Origin: Eubacteriaceae bacterium UBA6119
Lineage (GTDB): Bacteria; Bacillota; Clostridia; Eubacteriales; UBA1433
Length of the DNA: 64,000 nucleotides
Assembly: GCA_002423395.1 (NCBI GenBank)
Contig: DIVZ01000007.1
Span: 186,001 to 250,000 of the forward strand
Direction of reading: 5' to 3'
Shown here piece by piece: positions 56,228 to 63,545 of this stretch; within the stretch, counting starts at the first letter, position 1; each line of letters begins with the position of its first letter. A program made the translations under genes and the position numbers. The notes beneath the pieces are model-generated. The model ran no database searches and was not told the DNA's origin. It saw nothing but the letters and a program-made list of their open reading frames with translations.

Positions 56228-57889
56228 TTATTTTTTAAATAATTTCCTCTCCGGCTTAATAACACGAGCTTGATAATCTTTTGTTTCTTTATAAATTATA
56301 CCTGATAATAGCAATAATGAAAGTAAGTTAGGTATAGCCATCAAGCCGTTCATAGTGTCCGCGATATCCCAGACAAGAGTCAGTTTGGTAGTTGCTCCTA
56401 TAAAAACAAAGAAACAGAACACCATTCTGTATATAATGTTTGCTATTCCCTGATCTCTTTTGTATCCTATGCCAAGACAAATTGCGCCGATAAGCAATTC
56501 TAAAAACGAAACATAAAAATTTTTACCGACAGCGCTGTCAGCACCAGGAAGAAGACCTGCCTGCAACGCACCTGCTGATAACATTTTAAGAATTGAAAGC
56601 GTTGTAAAAACAGCGCCTATTATAAGAAAAGCCCAGCCGATAAAAATTGTAAGTTTTCTTCTAAAACTGTTTTGATAGCTGTCCTGAATAAATTTATGTT
56701 TTTTTATTTTATTCGGATTATCCGTATAGAAGAAAAACTCAAGCGATTTCTCACCGTAATACGACCAGCCCAAAACTGTTGAAAACGCAAAAAGTATTGA
56801 GCCTACAGTTACAATAAAGCTTCCGAACGTGCCTAAAGTAGAATTGAATGCAGCTATTGTCAAGTCAACTCCCGTTAAAGTATTACCCGGCGTCAGTATT
56901 CCCGAGGAAGCTATTACAAGACCGGTAATAGAACAGACCACTATTGTATCAAAAAATGTGCCGGTCATTGAAATATACCCTTGTCTGCACGGATGGTCAG
57001 TCTTTGCCGCGGCGGCAGCAATAGGAGCCGAGCCGAGCCCTGCTTCATTGGAAAATACTCCGCGCGCAACTCCGTAACGCATAGCCTGAAGGATAACCAT
57101 TCCGCCGACTCCGCCGCTTACGGCGCGAAGAGAAAAGGCTTCATTAAATATTAATCTAAGACCGTTTGGCAATTCCGAGATGTTTAACATAATGCAGATT
57201 AATCCGCCGATTATATAAAAAACAGCCATTATAGGAACAAATTTTTCCGTGACTTTTCCTATGCTTTTTATGCCGCCTACTATAACTAACAGTGAAAATG
57301 AAGCAAGAATAATGCCTGTTACCCATGTTGATACGCCGAATGTATTTTTAACAGCTAATGCAACTGTGTTTGCCTGCGTCATATTGCCTATTCCGAAAGA
57401 AGCCACTACGGCAAAAAGTGAAAATAATATTGCGAGGAAAGAACCCAGAGCTTTATTTTTTAAACCGTATTTTAATGCATACATTGGTCCGCCAGCCAGG
57501 TCGCCTCTTTGCGTTTTTACTCTGAATTTAACTGCAAGAACGCTTTCGCCGTATTTTGTGGCAAGACCGAAAATAGCCGCAAACCACATCCAAAATACCG
57601 CACCTGCTCCGCCCAAAAACATTGCCGTGGCAACACCTGCAATATTACCTGTGCCAATTGTTGCCGCTAGAGCAGTCATTAGTGACTGAAACGGAGTAAT
57701 ATCTCCTATACTTGAAGATTTTGCTCTGCTTTTTTTTGAAAAAACTGATTTTATGGCATAGCCAAGATTTAAAAGAGGTTTAAATCCTAATATAACCATT
57801 AAATAAATACCTGTCCCGACTAAGAAAAACAACATTACGGGACCCCAGATAAAACTGTTGATTTTGCTTACAAGTGATGAAAAATCCAT
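56228..57889 (-). CDS. Alanine/glycine:cation symporter (AGCS) with central insertion
   Basis: A 553-residue sodium-coupled amino acid carrier. Family signatures are ALAATIGTGNIAGVATA near the start, RGVFSNEAGLGSAPIA and GWSYYGEKSLEF. Typical family members have about 450-490 residues. Here the stretch between about residues 390 and 485 (DNA 56435-56722) is extra: it holds two hydrophobic helices (LTIFIGWAFLIIGAVFTTLS and FLELLIGAICLGIG) inserted before the normal VFIGATTKLTLVWDIAD end. Frame and membrane parity are kept, so it may be functional. Substrate is likely alanine, glycine or D-alanine. Confidence 0.9.
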   Translation of the reverse strand: MDFSSLVSKINSFIWGPVMLFFLVGTGIYLMVILGFKPLLNLGYAIKSVFSKKSRAKSSSIGDITPFQSLMTALAATIGTGNIAGVATAMFLGGAGAVFWMWFAAIFGLATKYGESVLAVKFRVKTQRGDLAGGPMYALKYGLKNKALGSFLAILFSLFAVVASFGIGNMTQANTVALAVKNTFGVSTWVTGIILASFSLLVIVGGIKSIGKVTEKFVPIMAVFYIIGGLICIMLNISELPNGLRLIFNEAFSLRAVSGGVGGMVILQAMRYGVARGVFSNEAGLGSAPIAAAAAKTDHPCRQGYISMTGTFFDTIVVCSITGLVIASSGILTPGNTLTGVDLTIAAFNSTLGTFGSFIVTVGSILFAFSTVLGWSYYGEKSLEFFFYTDNPNKIKKHKFIQDSYQNSFRRKLTIFIGWAFLIIGAVFTTLSILKMLSAGALQAGLLPGADSAVGKNFYVSFLELLIGAICLGIGYKRDQGIANIIYRMVFCFFVFIGATTKLTLVWDIADTMNGLMAIPNLLSLLLLSGIIYKETKDYQARVIKPERKLFKK

Positions 57890-58137
57890 TATGTACCCCT
57901 TTAAAATAATAAAATAATTATTATTCTATAATAAATAATAAAACAGCCAAAAACAATAGGAAAAAATATATAAAACATTTTTAAGTATTTAAATTGTTAA
58001 AATAATTAAAAAAACAGTTAAACGGATTTAATATTAAATAAAAATCAGGATAATAATTAGCATAATATGCTCTTTTTAATTGATATAAAATTTATTTAAG
58101 TTAAAATAAGAATAAATAATATATGGAGGTGTTTTAT

Positions 58138-58461
58138 ATGATTTATGAATTGAGAATTTACACAATGGCGCAAGGCAAAGAACAAGCTCTTAACGACAGA
58201 TTTAAAAATCACACATTGGATTTATTTAAAAAGTACGGCGTAAATGTATGCGATTTTTGGACAGACTTGCAAGGCGGAAAGATTTATTATATATGCTCAT
58301 TTGATGATGAACAAAAAAGAGAAGAAATATGGAACAATTTTAAAGCTGATAAGGACTGGATTAAAGCTAAAAGCGATTCGGAAGTTAACGGTTCGCTTAC
58401 TGATAAGGTTGAGTCAATACTGCTTAAAAGAGTTGATTACATAAAACCGGATTGGAAATAA
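58138..58461 (+). CDS. NIPSNAP family protein
   Basis: A 107-residue ferredoxin-like-fold (dimeric alpha/beta barrel) protein. IYELRIYTMAQGKEQALNDR at the start and the later ICSFDDEQKREEIWNNF match NIPSNAP-type proteins. The exact role is unknown in bacteria. ATG at 58138 has TGGAGG eight to nine bases upstream; an ATG five codons earlier overlaps this site. The 248 bp upstream are AT-rich with nothing certain. Confidence 0.85.
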   Translation: MIYELRIYTMAQGKEQALNDRFKNHTLDLFKKYGVNVCDFWTDLQGGKIYYICSFDDEQKREEIWNNFKADKDWIKAKSDSEVNGSLTDKVESILLKRVDYIKPDWK

Positions 58462-58534
58462 AAAAATGCCTGCGCAAGCGGGCCTTATTAATAATTAGGC
58501 TATCTTTGCAGATACTATACAGGTTGGTGAAAGT

Positions 58535-59515
58535 ATGAATTTTATTAAAAAAATTTATTATCCTGAAATATTTCAGGGAAAATATAAAAAGAAAAATTAT
58601 TTTGAAGGCTGGTATTTTAAAAATATTGATAAAGCCAAAAATAATGCTTTGGCGGTAATTCCCGGCATATCTTACTCAAAAAGCAAAAACGAATGCCATT
58701 GTTTTATTCAAATATTAGACTCAATTAAGGATAAAACATATTATATAAAGTTTGACTTAAATGAGTTTAAATATAATGAAAATTATTTTGAAATAGAAAT
58801 AGGAAACAATTATTTTTCAGCTAAGCAGATGAGTATTGATATATGTAATGATGATATATTCTTAAAAGGCGTATTAAAATTTGATAATGTTATACAACTT
58901 GAAAAAACTATTCTAAGACCCGGAATAATGGGGCCGTTTTCATATATTCCTTTTATGGAATGTTATCATGCAATAGTCAATATTCATCATGAAATCAGCG
59001 GTCAAATAGAATTCAACGGCGATAATATTGATTTTAATAACGGTTACGGATATATAGAAAAAGACTGGGGGACAAGCTTCCCCAAAGCATGGATTTGGCT
59101 TCAGTCTAATCATTTTTATAAAGACAATGCGTCTGTTATGTTTTCAATAGCCAAAATCCCGTTCATGAAAAGGCGCTTTAGCGGTTTTATTTCATTTCTA
59201 AGAGTTAAAGGTGAGATATATTATTTTGCGACTTATACCAATGCCAAAATAAGAAAACTTTATATTCATAAAAATAAGCTTGAAATTATAATAAATGATA
59301 AAGATTATATCTTTGAATTATATGCAGAAAACTCTTCAGGCGGCTTGTTAAAAGCTCCGCAAAAAGGGGAGATGGTGCGCGAGATTTATGAAAGCATAGA
59401 CGCCAAAGTAAGAGTTGTTCTTAAAGATAAAAAAGGAAATTTGCTGTTTGAAGGAGAAGGAACAAACGCCGGAATGGAAGTTATGTGCGACAATGATGAT
59501 TTCAGCGTTTTATAA
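58535..59515 (+). CDS. Tocopherol cyclase-like family protein
   Basis: A 326-residue protein similar to the tocopherol cyclase family (PF14249) known from plants and cyanobacteria. NYFEGWYFKNIDKAK near the start, GPFSYIPFMECYH and GYGYIEKDWGTSFPKAW with WLQSNHF are the conserved family core. It has no signal peptide. Anaerobic Firmicutes make no tocopherol, so the real substrate is unknown; a lipid or hydrophobic ligand is plausible. The start ATG follows GGTGAAAG. It is a single gene ending in a hairpin shared with the convergent glnB gene. Confidence 0.85.
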   Translation: MNFIKKIYYPEIFQGKYKKKNYFEGWYFKNIDKAKNNALAVIPGISYSKSKNECHCFIQILDSIKDKTYYIKFDLNEFKYNENYFEIEIGNNYFSAKQMSIDICNDDIFLKGVLKFDNVIQLEKTILRPGIMGPFSYIPFMECYHAIVNIHHEISGQIEFNGDNIDFNNGYGYIEKDWGTSFPKAWIWLQSNHFYKDNASVMFSIAKIPFMKRRFSGFISFLRVKGEIYYFATYTNAKIRKLYIHKNKLEIIINDKDYIFELYAENSSGGLLKAPQKGEMVREIYESIDAKVRVVLKDKKGNLLFEGEGTNAGMEVMCDNDDFSVL

Positions 59516-59518
59516 ATA

Positions 59519-59565
59519 AAAAAGACGCCTGAATTATACAGGCATCTATATATAGTTTTATTCTT
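59519..59565. terminator. Intrinsic terminator between convergent genes
   Basis: GCCTG (59527-59531) pairs with CAGGC (59539-59543), with a T-rich right flank and A-rich left flank. Confidence 0.7.
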
Positions 59566-59567
59566 GA

Positions 59568-59906
59568 TTAAAGCACGCTGTCGCCTTCTTCTCTGCTGCG
59601 AATACGTATCGCCCTTTCTACATTGCTTATAAAAATCTTGCCGTCTCCTACATGGTCCGTCCTGCAAGTCTGAATTATCGCGCTTACAATCTCATCCACT
59701 CTTTCATCAGGCACTACTATCATAATCATTATTTTTGGCAACACGTTTAAGAATACTTCGCTTCCGCGGTAATATTCAGTCCAGCCTTTTGTAGCTCCGC
59801 AGCCCATAACCTGAGTTATAGTGAGTCCTTTTATATTGACTTTATTCAGCGTTTCTTTTATCTCATCTAATTTAGCGGGCTGAATTATAGCTTCTATTTT
59901 TTTCAT
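59568..59906 (-). CDS. glnB: Nitrogen regulatory protein P-II (second copy)
   Basis: A 112-residue PII trimer subunit. The T-loop reads GWTEYYRGSEVFLNVLPK and the B-loop VGDGKIFI, both of normal length. Residue 51, the Tyr that is uridylylated in proteobacteria, is Val, so this PII cannot be controlled in that way; Tyr46 is present. It probably senses 2-oxoglutarate and ATP/ADP and regulates AmtB, encoded directly upstream on the same strand. About 80% of residues match the first copy (61441-61779). Confidence 0.95.
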   Translation of the reverse strand: MKKIEAIIQPAKLDEIKETLNKVNIKGLTITQVMGCGATKGWTEYYRGSEVFLNVLPKIMIMIVVPDERVDEIVSAIIQTCRTDHVGDGKIFISNVERAIRIRSREEGDSVL

Positions 59907-59918
59907 TTAATACCTCCA

Positions 59919-61160
59919 TTAATCCATTCCCAAGAATGACGGATACGCATTCTCACTGTGCTGACATATATCGAGCCCTTTGCTTTCCTCGTTGGATGAT
60001 ACTCTGATTTTCATTACTTTATCAATTACCTTTATTATTACAAATGTACCAACGCCTGCGAGTAAAACAGTTGTTGCTATGCCTATTAATTGTACCACAA
60101 ATAAATGAATATCGCCATATATAAGTCCGTTCCATTGAGCTGATGAATTTATAGCCTTTTGAGCAAAGAGCCCTGTGGCCAAGCAGCCCCATATACCGCC
60201 TATGCCGTGACAGCCAAAGGCGTCAAGCGCATCGTCGTAACCGAACTTATTTTTTATTGTACCTAACGCGAAATAGCAAATCGGGCTGGCGATTGCGCCA
60301 ATTAACGCTGCCGACCAAACAGGCACATATCCTGCTCCCTGAGTAATTGAAGCAAGCCCTACAATTGCTCCGGTTGCCGCTCCGAGCAAGGTGGTTTTGC
60401 CTCTTTGCAGCTTTTCAACAAGCATCCAGGAAAGCAAAGCAGCCGCTCCCGAAGTGTTTGTTGTAAGCAGGGCGTGAACCGCGAGACCGTTTGCGCCCAA
60501 AGCGCTGCCCGCGTTAAAACCAAACCATCCGAACCATAGCAATGACGCGCCTATAAACACTAAAGGTATGCTATGAGGGCGGTATGTAGTCATGCCTATA
60601 CCTTTTCTTTTTCCGAGCATTATGCAGGCGACAAGCGCAGATATGCCGGAGCTGATATGTACTACGATTCCTCCGGCGAAGTCAACGACTCCTAACTCTT
60701 TTAAAAAGCCTCCCATACCCCATACCATATGCGCAAGCGGGTAGTAAACAATTATCGACCAAGCTATTACAAAAACAAATAGCGCGGAAAAGCGCATGCG
60801 CTCAACAAGCGCGCCTGTAATAAGCGCAGGGGTTATAACCGCAAACATCATTTGGAATGCCGCAAAAAGATTGTGCGGAATAGTTGATGCATAATCGGCA
60901 TTCGGATCCCATGTTACGCCGTGCAGACCAAACCATTGGAAATTGCCTATAACGCCGCCTACATCTTTGCCGAAAGATAGACTATAACCTATAAGCACCC
61001 ACATTATTGCCGCCAGACCGGCAATAAAAAAAGAAGAAAAAATTGTATTAAGCACATTTTTTCTCCGAACCATTCCGCCGTAGAACAAAGCAAGGCCCGG
61101 CGTCATAAAAAATACTAAAGCTGTCGAAATAATAACAAATGCTGTATCTCCTGTGTTCAT
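59919..61160 (-). CDS. amtB: Ammonium transporter Amt (second copy)
   Basis: A 413-residue Amt protein with 11 helices. FYGGMVRRKNVLNT, DFAGGIVVHISSGISALVA, GWFGFNAGSALGANG and FGCHGIGGIWG are the family core and contain the twin-His pore. It imports ammonium. glnB follows 12 bp after, the classical gene pair. The leader carries two terminator units described below. It is a paralogue of the gene at 61795-63027. Confidence 0.97.
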   Translation of the reverse strand: MNTGDTAFVIISTALVFFMTPGLALFYGGMVRRKNVLNTIFSSFFIAGLAAIMWVLIGYSLSFGKDVGGVIGNFQWFGLHGVTWDPNADYASTIPHNLFAAFQMMFAVITPALITGALVERMRFSALFVFVIAWSIIVYYPLAHMVWGMGGFLKELGVVDFAGGIVVHISSGISALVACIMLGKRKGIGMTTYRPHSIPLVFIGASLLWFGWFGFNAGSALGANGLAVHALLTTNTSGAAALLSWMLVEKLQRGKTTLLGAATGAIVGLASITQGAGYVPVWSAALIGAIASPICYFALGTIKNKFGYDDALDAFGCHGIGGIWGCLATGLFAQKAINSSAQWNGLIYGDIHLFVVQLIGIATTVLLAGVGTFVIIKVIDKVMKIRVSSNEESKGLDICQHSENAYPSFLGMD

Positions 61161-61199
61161 GATATGTCTCCTCTAAATAAACAAAATTGAGTAAAAATA

Positions 61200-61343
61200 A
61201 TAAAAAACAAGGCGCCGCTATATTTTTTTAATATAATAAAAAAATATAAACAACGCCGTTGCTGTTTATTTATTTTCAACGAATATAAATAAACGCAAAA
61301 ATGCTGTATTAAAGCAATTAACCTTAATACAGCACCTTTGCTG
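61200..61343 (-). promoter_or_regulatory. Tandem hexaloop-terminator attenuators before amtB (second copy)
   Basis: Two units on the minus strand. Unit F (61343-61297): hairpin CAGC-AAAGGT-GCTG, whose GCTG starts terminator arm GCTGTATTAA that pairs with TTAATACAGC, then ATTTTTG. Unit G (61264-61200): hairpin CAGC-AACGGC-GTTG overlapping a long A/T-rich terminator stem followed by TTGTTTTTT. The hexaloop hairpin and the terminator cannot form together. Confidence 0.8.
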
Positions 61344-61361
61344 TTTATTTAGTTGAGACAT

Positions 61362-61390
61362 ATGCTAACATAATTTTTATGTCGAGTCAA
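61362..61390 (-). promoter_or_regulatory. Promoter of the second amtB-glnB operon
   Basis: On the minus strand TTGACT (61390-61385) and TAGCAT (61367-61362) are 17 bp apart. The predicted start is about 15 nt before the first hexaloop hairpin. The flanking sequence GACATAAAAATTA is shared with the promoter of the first copy. Confidence 0.65.
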
Positions 61391-61440
61391 CATCTAAAAT
61401 TCAGCAGTAATATTTTTAATTTTGCAGACAATATTATTTT

Positions 61441-61779
61441 TTATAATACTTTATCGCCTTCTTCTCTGCTTCTTATGCGAATTGCTCTTTCTACATCTGT
61501 TATAAATATTTTCCCGTCTCCGAAATTGCCTGAACGGCATGTTTGAATTATTAAATTAACAATTTCATCGACTCTGTCATCCTGTGTTACTATCATAATC
61601 ATAACTTTGGGCAGTACATTTAAAAATACTTCGCTACCGCGGTAATATTCTGTCCAGCCTTTTGTTACTCCGCAACCCATAACTTGAGTTATGGTAACGC
61701 CTTTAACATCATTTTTATTAAGCGCCTCTTTCATTTCTTCCAATTTAGCAGGCTGAATAATAGCTTCTATTTTTTTCAT
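61441..61779 (-). CDS. glnB: Nitrogen regulatory protein P-II (first copy)
   Basis: A 112-residue PII protein, very close to the one at 59568-59906. T-loop GWTEYYRGSEVFLNVLPK and B-loop FGDGKIFI. Residue 51 is Val, so the usual uridylylation site is absent. It follows amtB by 15 bp. The two copies differ mainly around residues 15-28 and 82-100. It should block or release its AmtB partner in response to 2-oxoglutarate and energy state. Confidence 0.95.
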   Translation of the reverse strand: MKKIEAIIQPAKLEEMKEALNKNDVKGVTITQVMGCGVTKGWTEYYRGSEVFLNVLPKVMIMIVTQDDRVDEIVNLIIQTCRSGNFGDGKIFITDVERAIRIRSREEGDKVL

Positions 61780-61794
61780 TATTATATTCCTCCT

Positions 61795-63027
61795 TTAATC
61801 CATTCCAAGGAAAGACGGATATGCGCTTTCGCTGTGTTCTGATATGTCGAGTCCTTTGCTTTCATCGGCATCGCTTACTCTTACTTTCATTATTAATTTA
61901 AGCAGAGACATTATTATAAATGTGCCGACAACAGCTATGACAATGGTAATTCCAACTGCTTCTAACTGAGCTATGAACAATTTTGAGCTTCCGAACACAA
62001 GACCGTTTGCCGTATTAATTGAACCTTGCGCGAATATTCCTGTTGCTATACAGCCCCAAATACCGCCTATACCGTGACAGCCGAATGCGTCGAGAGCGTC
62101 GTCATATCCAAATTTATTTTTAATAACTGTTAGCGCAAAGTAACATATCGGGCTTACTAGAGCTCCTATTACTATTGCCGCCCACATCGGAACAAAACCT
62201 GCAGCCGGTGTTATGGCTACCAGACCCGCAACAACGCCTGTCGCCGCTCCGAGAATAGTTGCTTTTCCTCTGCAAATTCTTTCAATAAGCATCCAGGAAA
62301 GCAATGCCGCCGCTGCTGAAGTGTTTGTAGTCATAAAAGCGTGTGATGCGAGTCCATTTGCACCCAGTGCGCTGCCTGCGTTGAAACCAAACCAGCCAAA
62401 CCAAAGAATTGAGGCTCCCAGCACTACAAAAGGTATATTGTGCGGACGATATGAAGCAAGACCTAGACCTTTGCGCTTGCCGAGCATTATTGAAGCTACA
62501 AGCGCCGATATGCCTGAGCTCATATGTACAACGGTACCGCCTGCGAAGTCAACCGCTCCCAAGTTCCTTATTAAACCGCCTACTCCCCATACCATATGCG
62601 CCATTGGGTAATATACAATTACACACCATGCGGCAATAAAGATAAACAATGCTGAAAATCGCATTCTTTCTACAAGCGCGCCGGTTATTAAAGCCGGTGT
62701 GATAACTGCAAACATCATCTGGAATGCCGCGAACAGATTATGAGGTATAGTTGCCGCATAATCAGTATTGGGATCCCAAGTTACCCCGTTAAATCCAAAC
62801 CATTGGAAATTTCCGATGATTCCTCCCACATCTTTTCCGAAAGACATTGTGTAGCCAATAAGTACCCACAATACTGCGGCAAGACCGCAGATAAAAAATG
62901 ATGACATTAGAGTGTTTAATACATTTTTTCGTCTTACCATGCCTCCGTAAAAAAATGCAAGTCCGGGTGTCATAAAAAAGACTAAAGCTGTTGAGATAAG
63001 TATAAATGCTGTATCTCCTGTGTTCAT
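61795..63027 (-). CDS. amtB: Ammonium transporter Amt (first copy)
   Basis: A 410-residue Amt protein with the same motifs as the second copy (FYGGMVRRKNVLNTL, DFAGGTVVHMSSGISALVAS, GWFGFNAGSALGANG, FGCHGIGGIWG). Differences cluster in the segment around residues 320-375. Ammonium uptake in the cytoplasmic membrane, controlled by the PII protein encoded 15 bp downstream. The leader carries five repeated hairpin units. AGGAGG precedes the ATG. Confidence 0.97.
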   Translation of the reverse strand: MNTGDTAFILISTALVFFMTPGLAFFYGGMVRRKNVLNTLMSSFFICGLAAVLWVLIGYTMSFGKDVGGIIGNFQWFGFNGVTWDPNTDYAATIPHNLFAAFQMMFAVITPALITGALVERMRFSALFIFIAAWCVIVYYPMAHMVWGVGGLIRNLGAVDFAGGTVVHMSSGISALVASIMLGKRKGLGLASYRPHNIPFVVLGASILWFGWFGFNAGSALGANGLASHAFMTTNTSAAAALLSWMLIERICRGKATILGAATGVVAGLVAITPAAGFVPMWAAIVIGALVSPICYFALTVIKNKFGYDDALDAFGCHGIGGIWGCIATGIFAQGSINTANGLVFGSSKLFIAQLEAVGITIVIAVVGTFIIMSLLKLIMKVRVSDADESKGLDISEHSESAYPSFLGMD

Positions 63028-63057
63028 ATAAATTCCTCCTTAAATAATGTTGTAATT

Positions 63058-63330
63058 GACAAAGGCGCTGTGAGAGAGTGTCAATCTACACAGCGCCTTT
63101 GCCGATATATATTAAAAATTTAAAACTATTATATTTTTAGCAAACAGCTTTAGCTGTCTGCTAAATTATTTTTAAACAAAAAAAGCTGCATGATATTAAT
63201 CACACAGCATCATTGCTGTTTGCTTAAAAACAAAAAAAGCTGTATGAAAATAAATCATACAGCGTCTTTGCTGAATTGTTTAAAAAAAACGCGCTGTATG
63301 AACAATTGTTTCATACAGCACCGTCACTGC
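63058..63330 (-). promoter_or_regulatory. Five-unit array of hexaloop-terminator attenuators before amtB (first copy)
   Basis: On the minus strand, with spacings of about 55-59 bp. Unit A (63330-63282): weak hairpin CAGT-GACGGT-GCTG, then terminator from GCTGTATGA with eight T. Unit B (63273-63232): CAGC-AAAGAC-GCTG, terminator GCTGTATGA/TCATACAGC, seven T. Unit C (63218-63178): CAGC-AATGAT-GCTG, terminator, seven T. Unit D (63165-63136): 13-bp hairpin without hexaloop or T-run. Unit E (63104-63058): CGGC-AAAGGC-GCTG overlapping a 12-bp stem AAAGGCGCTGTG with TTTG after it. In B, C and E the hexaloop hairpin excludes the terminator. Confidence 0.85.
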
Positions 63331-63346
63331 TTATTTAATTTAGCTT

Positions 63347-63375
63347 ATATTAGCATAAGTTAATTTTTATGTCAA
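63347..63375 (-). promoter_or_regulatory. Promoter of the first amtB-glnB operon
   Basis: On the minus strand TTGACA (63375-63370) and TAATAT (63352-63347) with a 17-bp spacer, just before the attenuator array. Confidence 0.75.
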
Positions 63376-63478
63376 CAAAATTTAAAAATTTTCTTAATAA
63401 AATTATATGTCAAATATAGTTAATATTTACTAATATTTAAAAATTACTGAATTATTTAGACAAATATATATATTATAT

Positions 63479-63507
63479 TTTACAGGCATTGATTTTCTTT
63501 ATATAAT
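63479..63507 (+). promoter_or_regulatory. Promoter of the efflux adaptor gene
   Basis: TTTACA (63479-63484) and TATAAT (63502-63507) are 17 bp apart, 38 bp before the start codon at 63546. Confidence 0.65.
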
Positions 63508-63545
63508 ACTAAATTATAAGTAACAAGACAGAGAGGCAATAACGG

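Noticed and set aside
58462..58534. GC-rich hairpin as terminator after the NIPSNAP gene
   Set aside because: The stem has mismatches and no T-run follows, so I do not call it.
63058..63330. Regular 55-bp repeats as a CRISPR array
   Set aside because: The units are hairpins with T-runs on one strand in a gene leader, the repeats are imperfect, there are no unique spacers and no cas genes.
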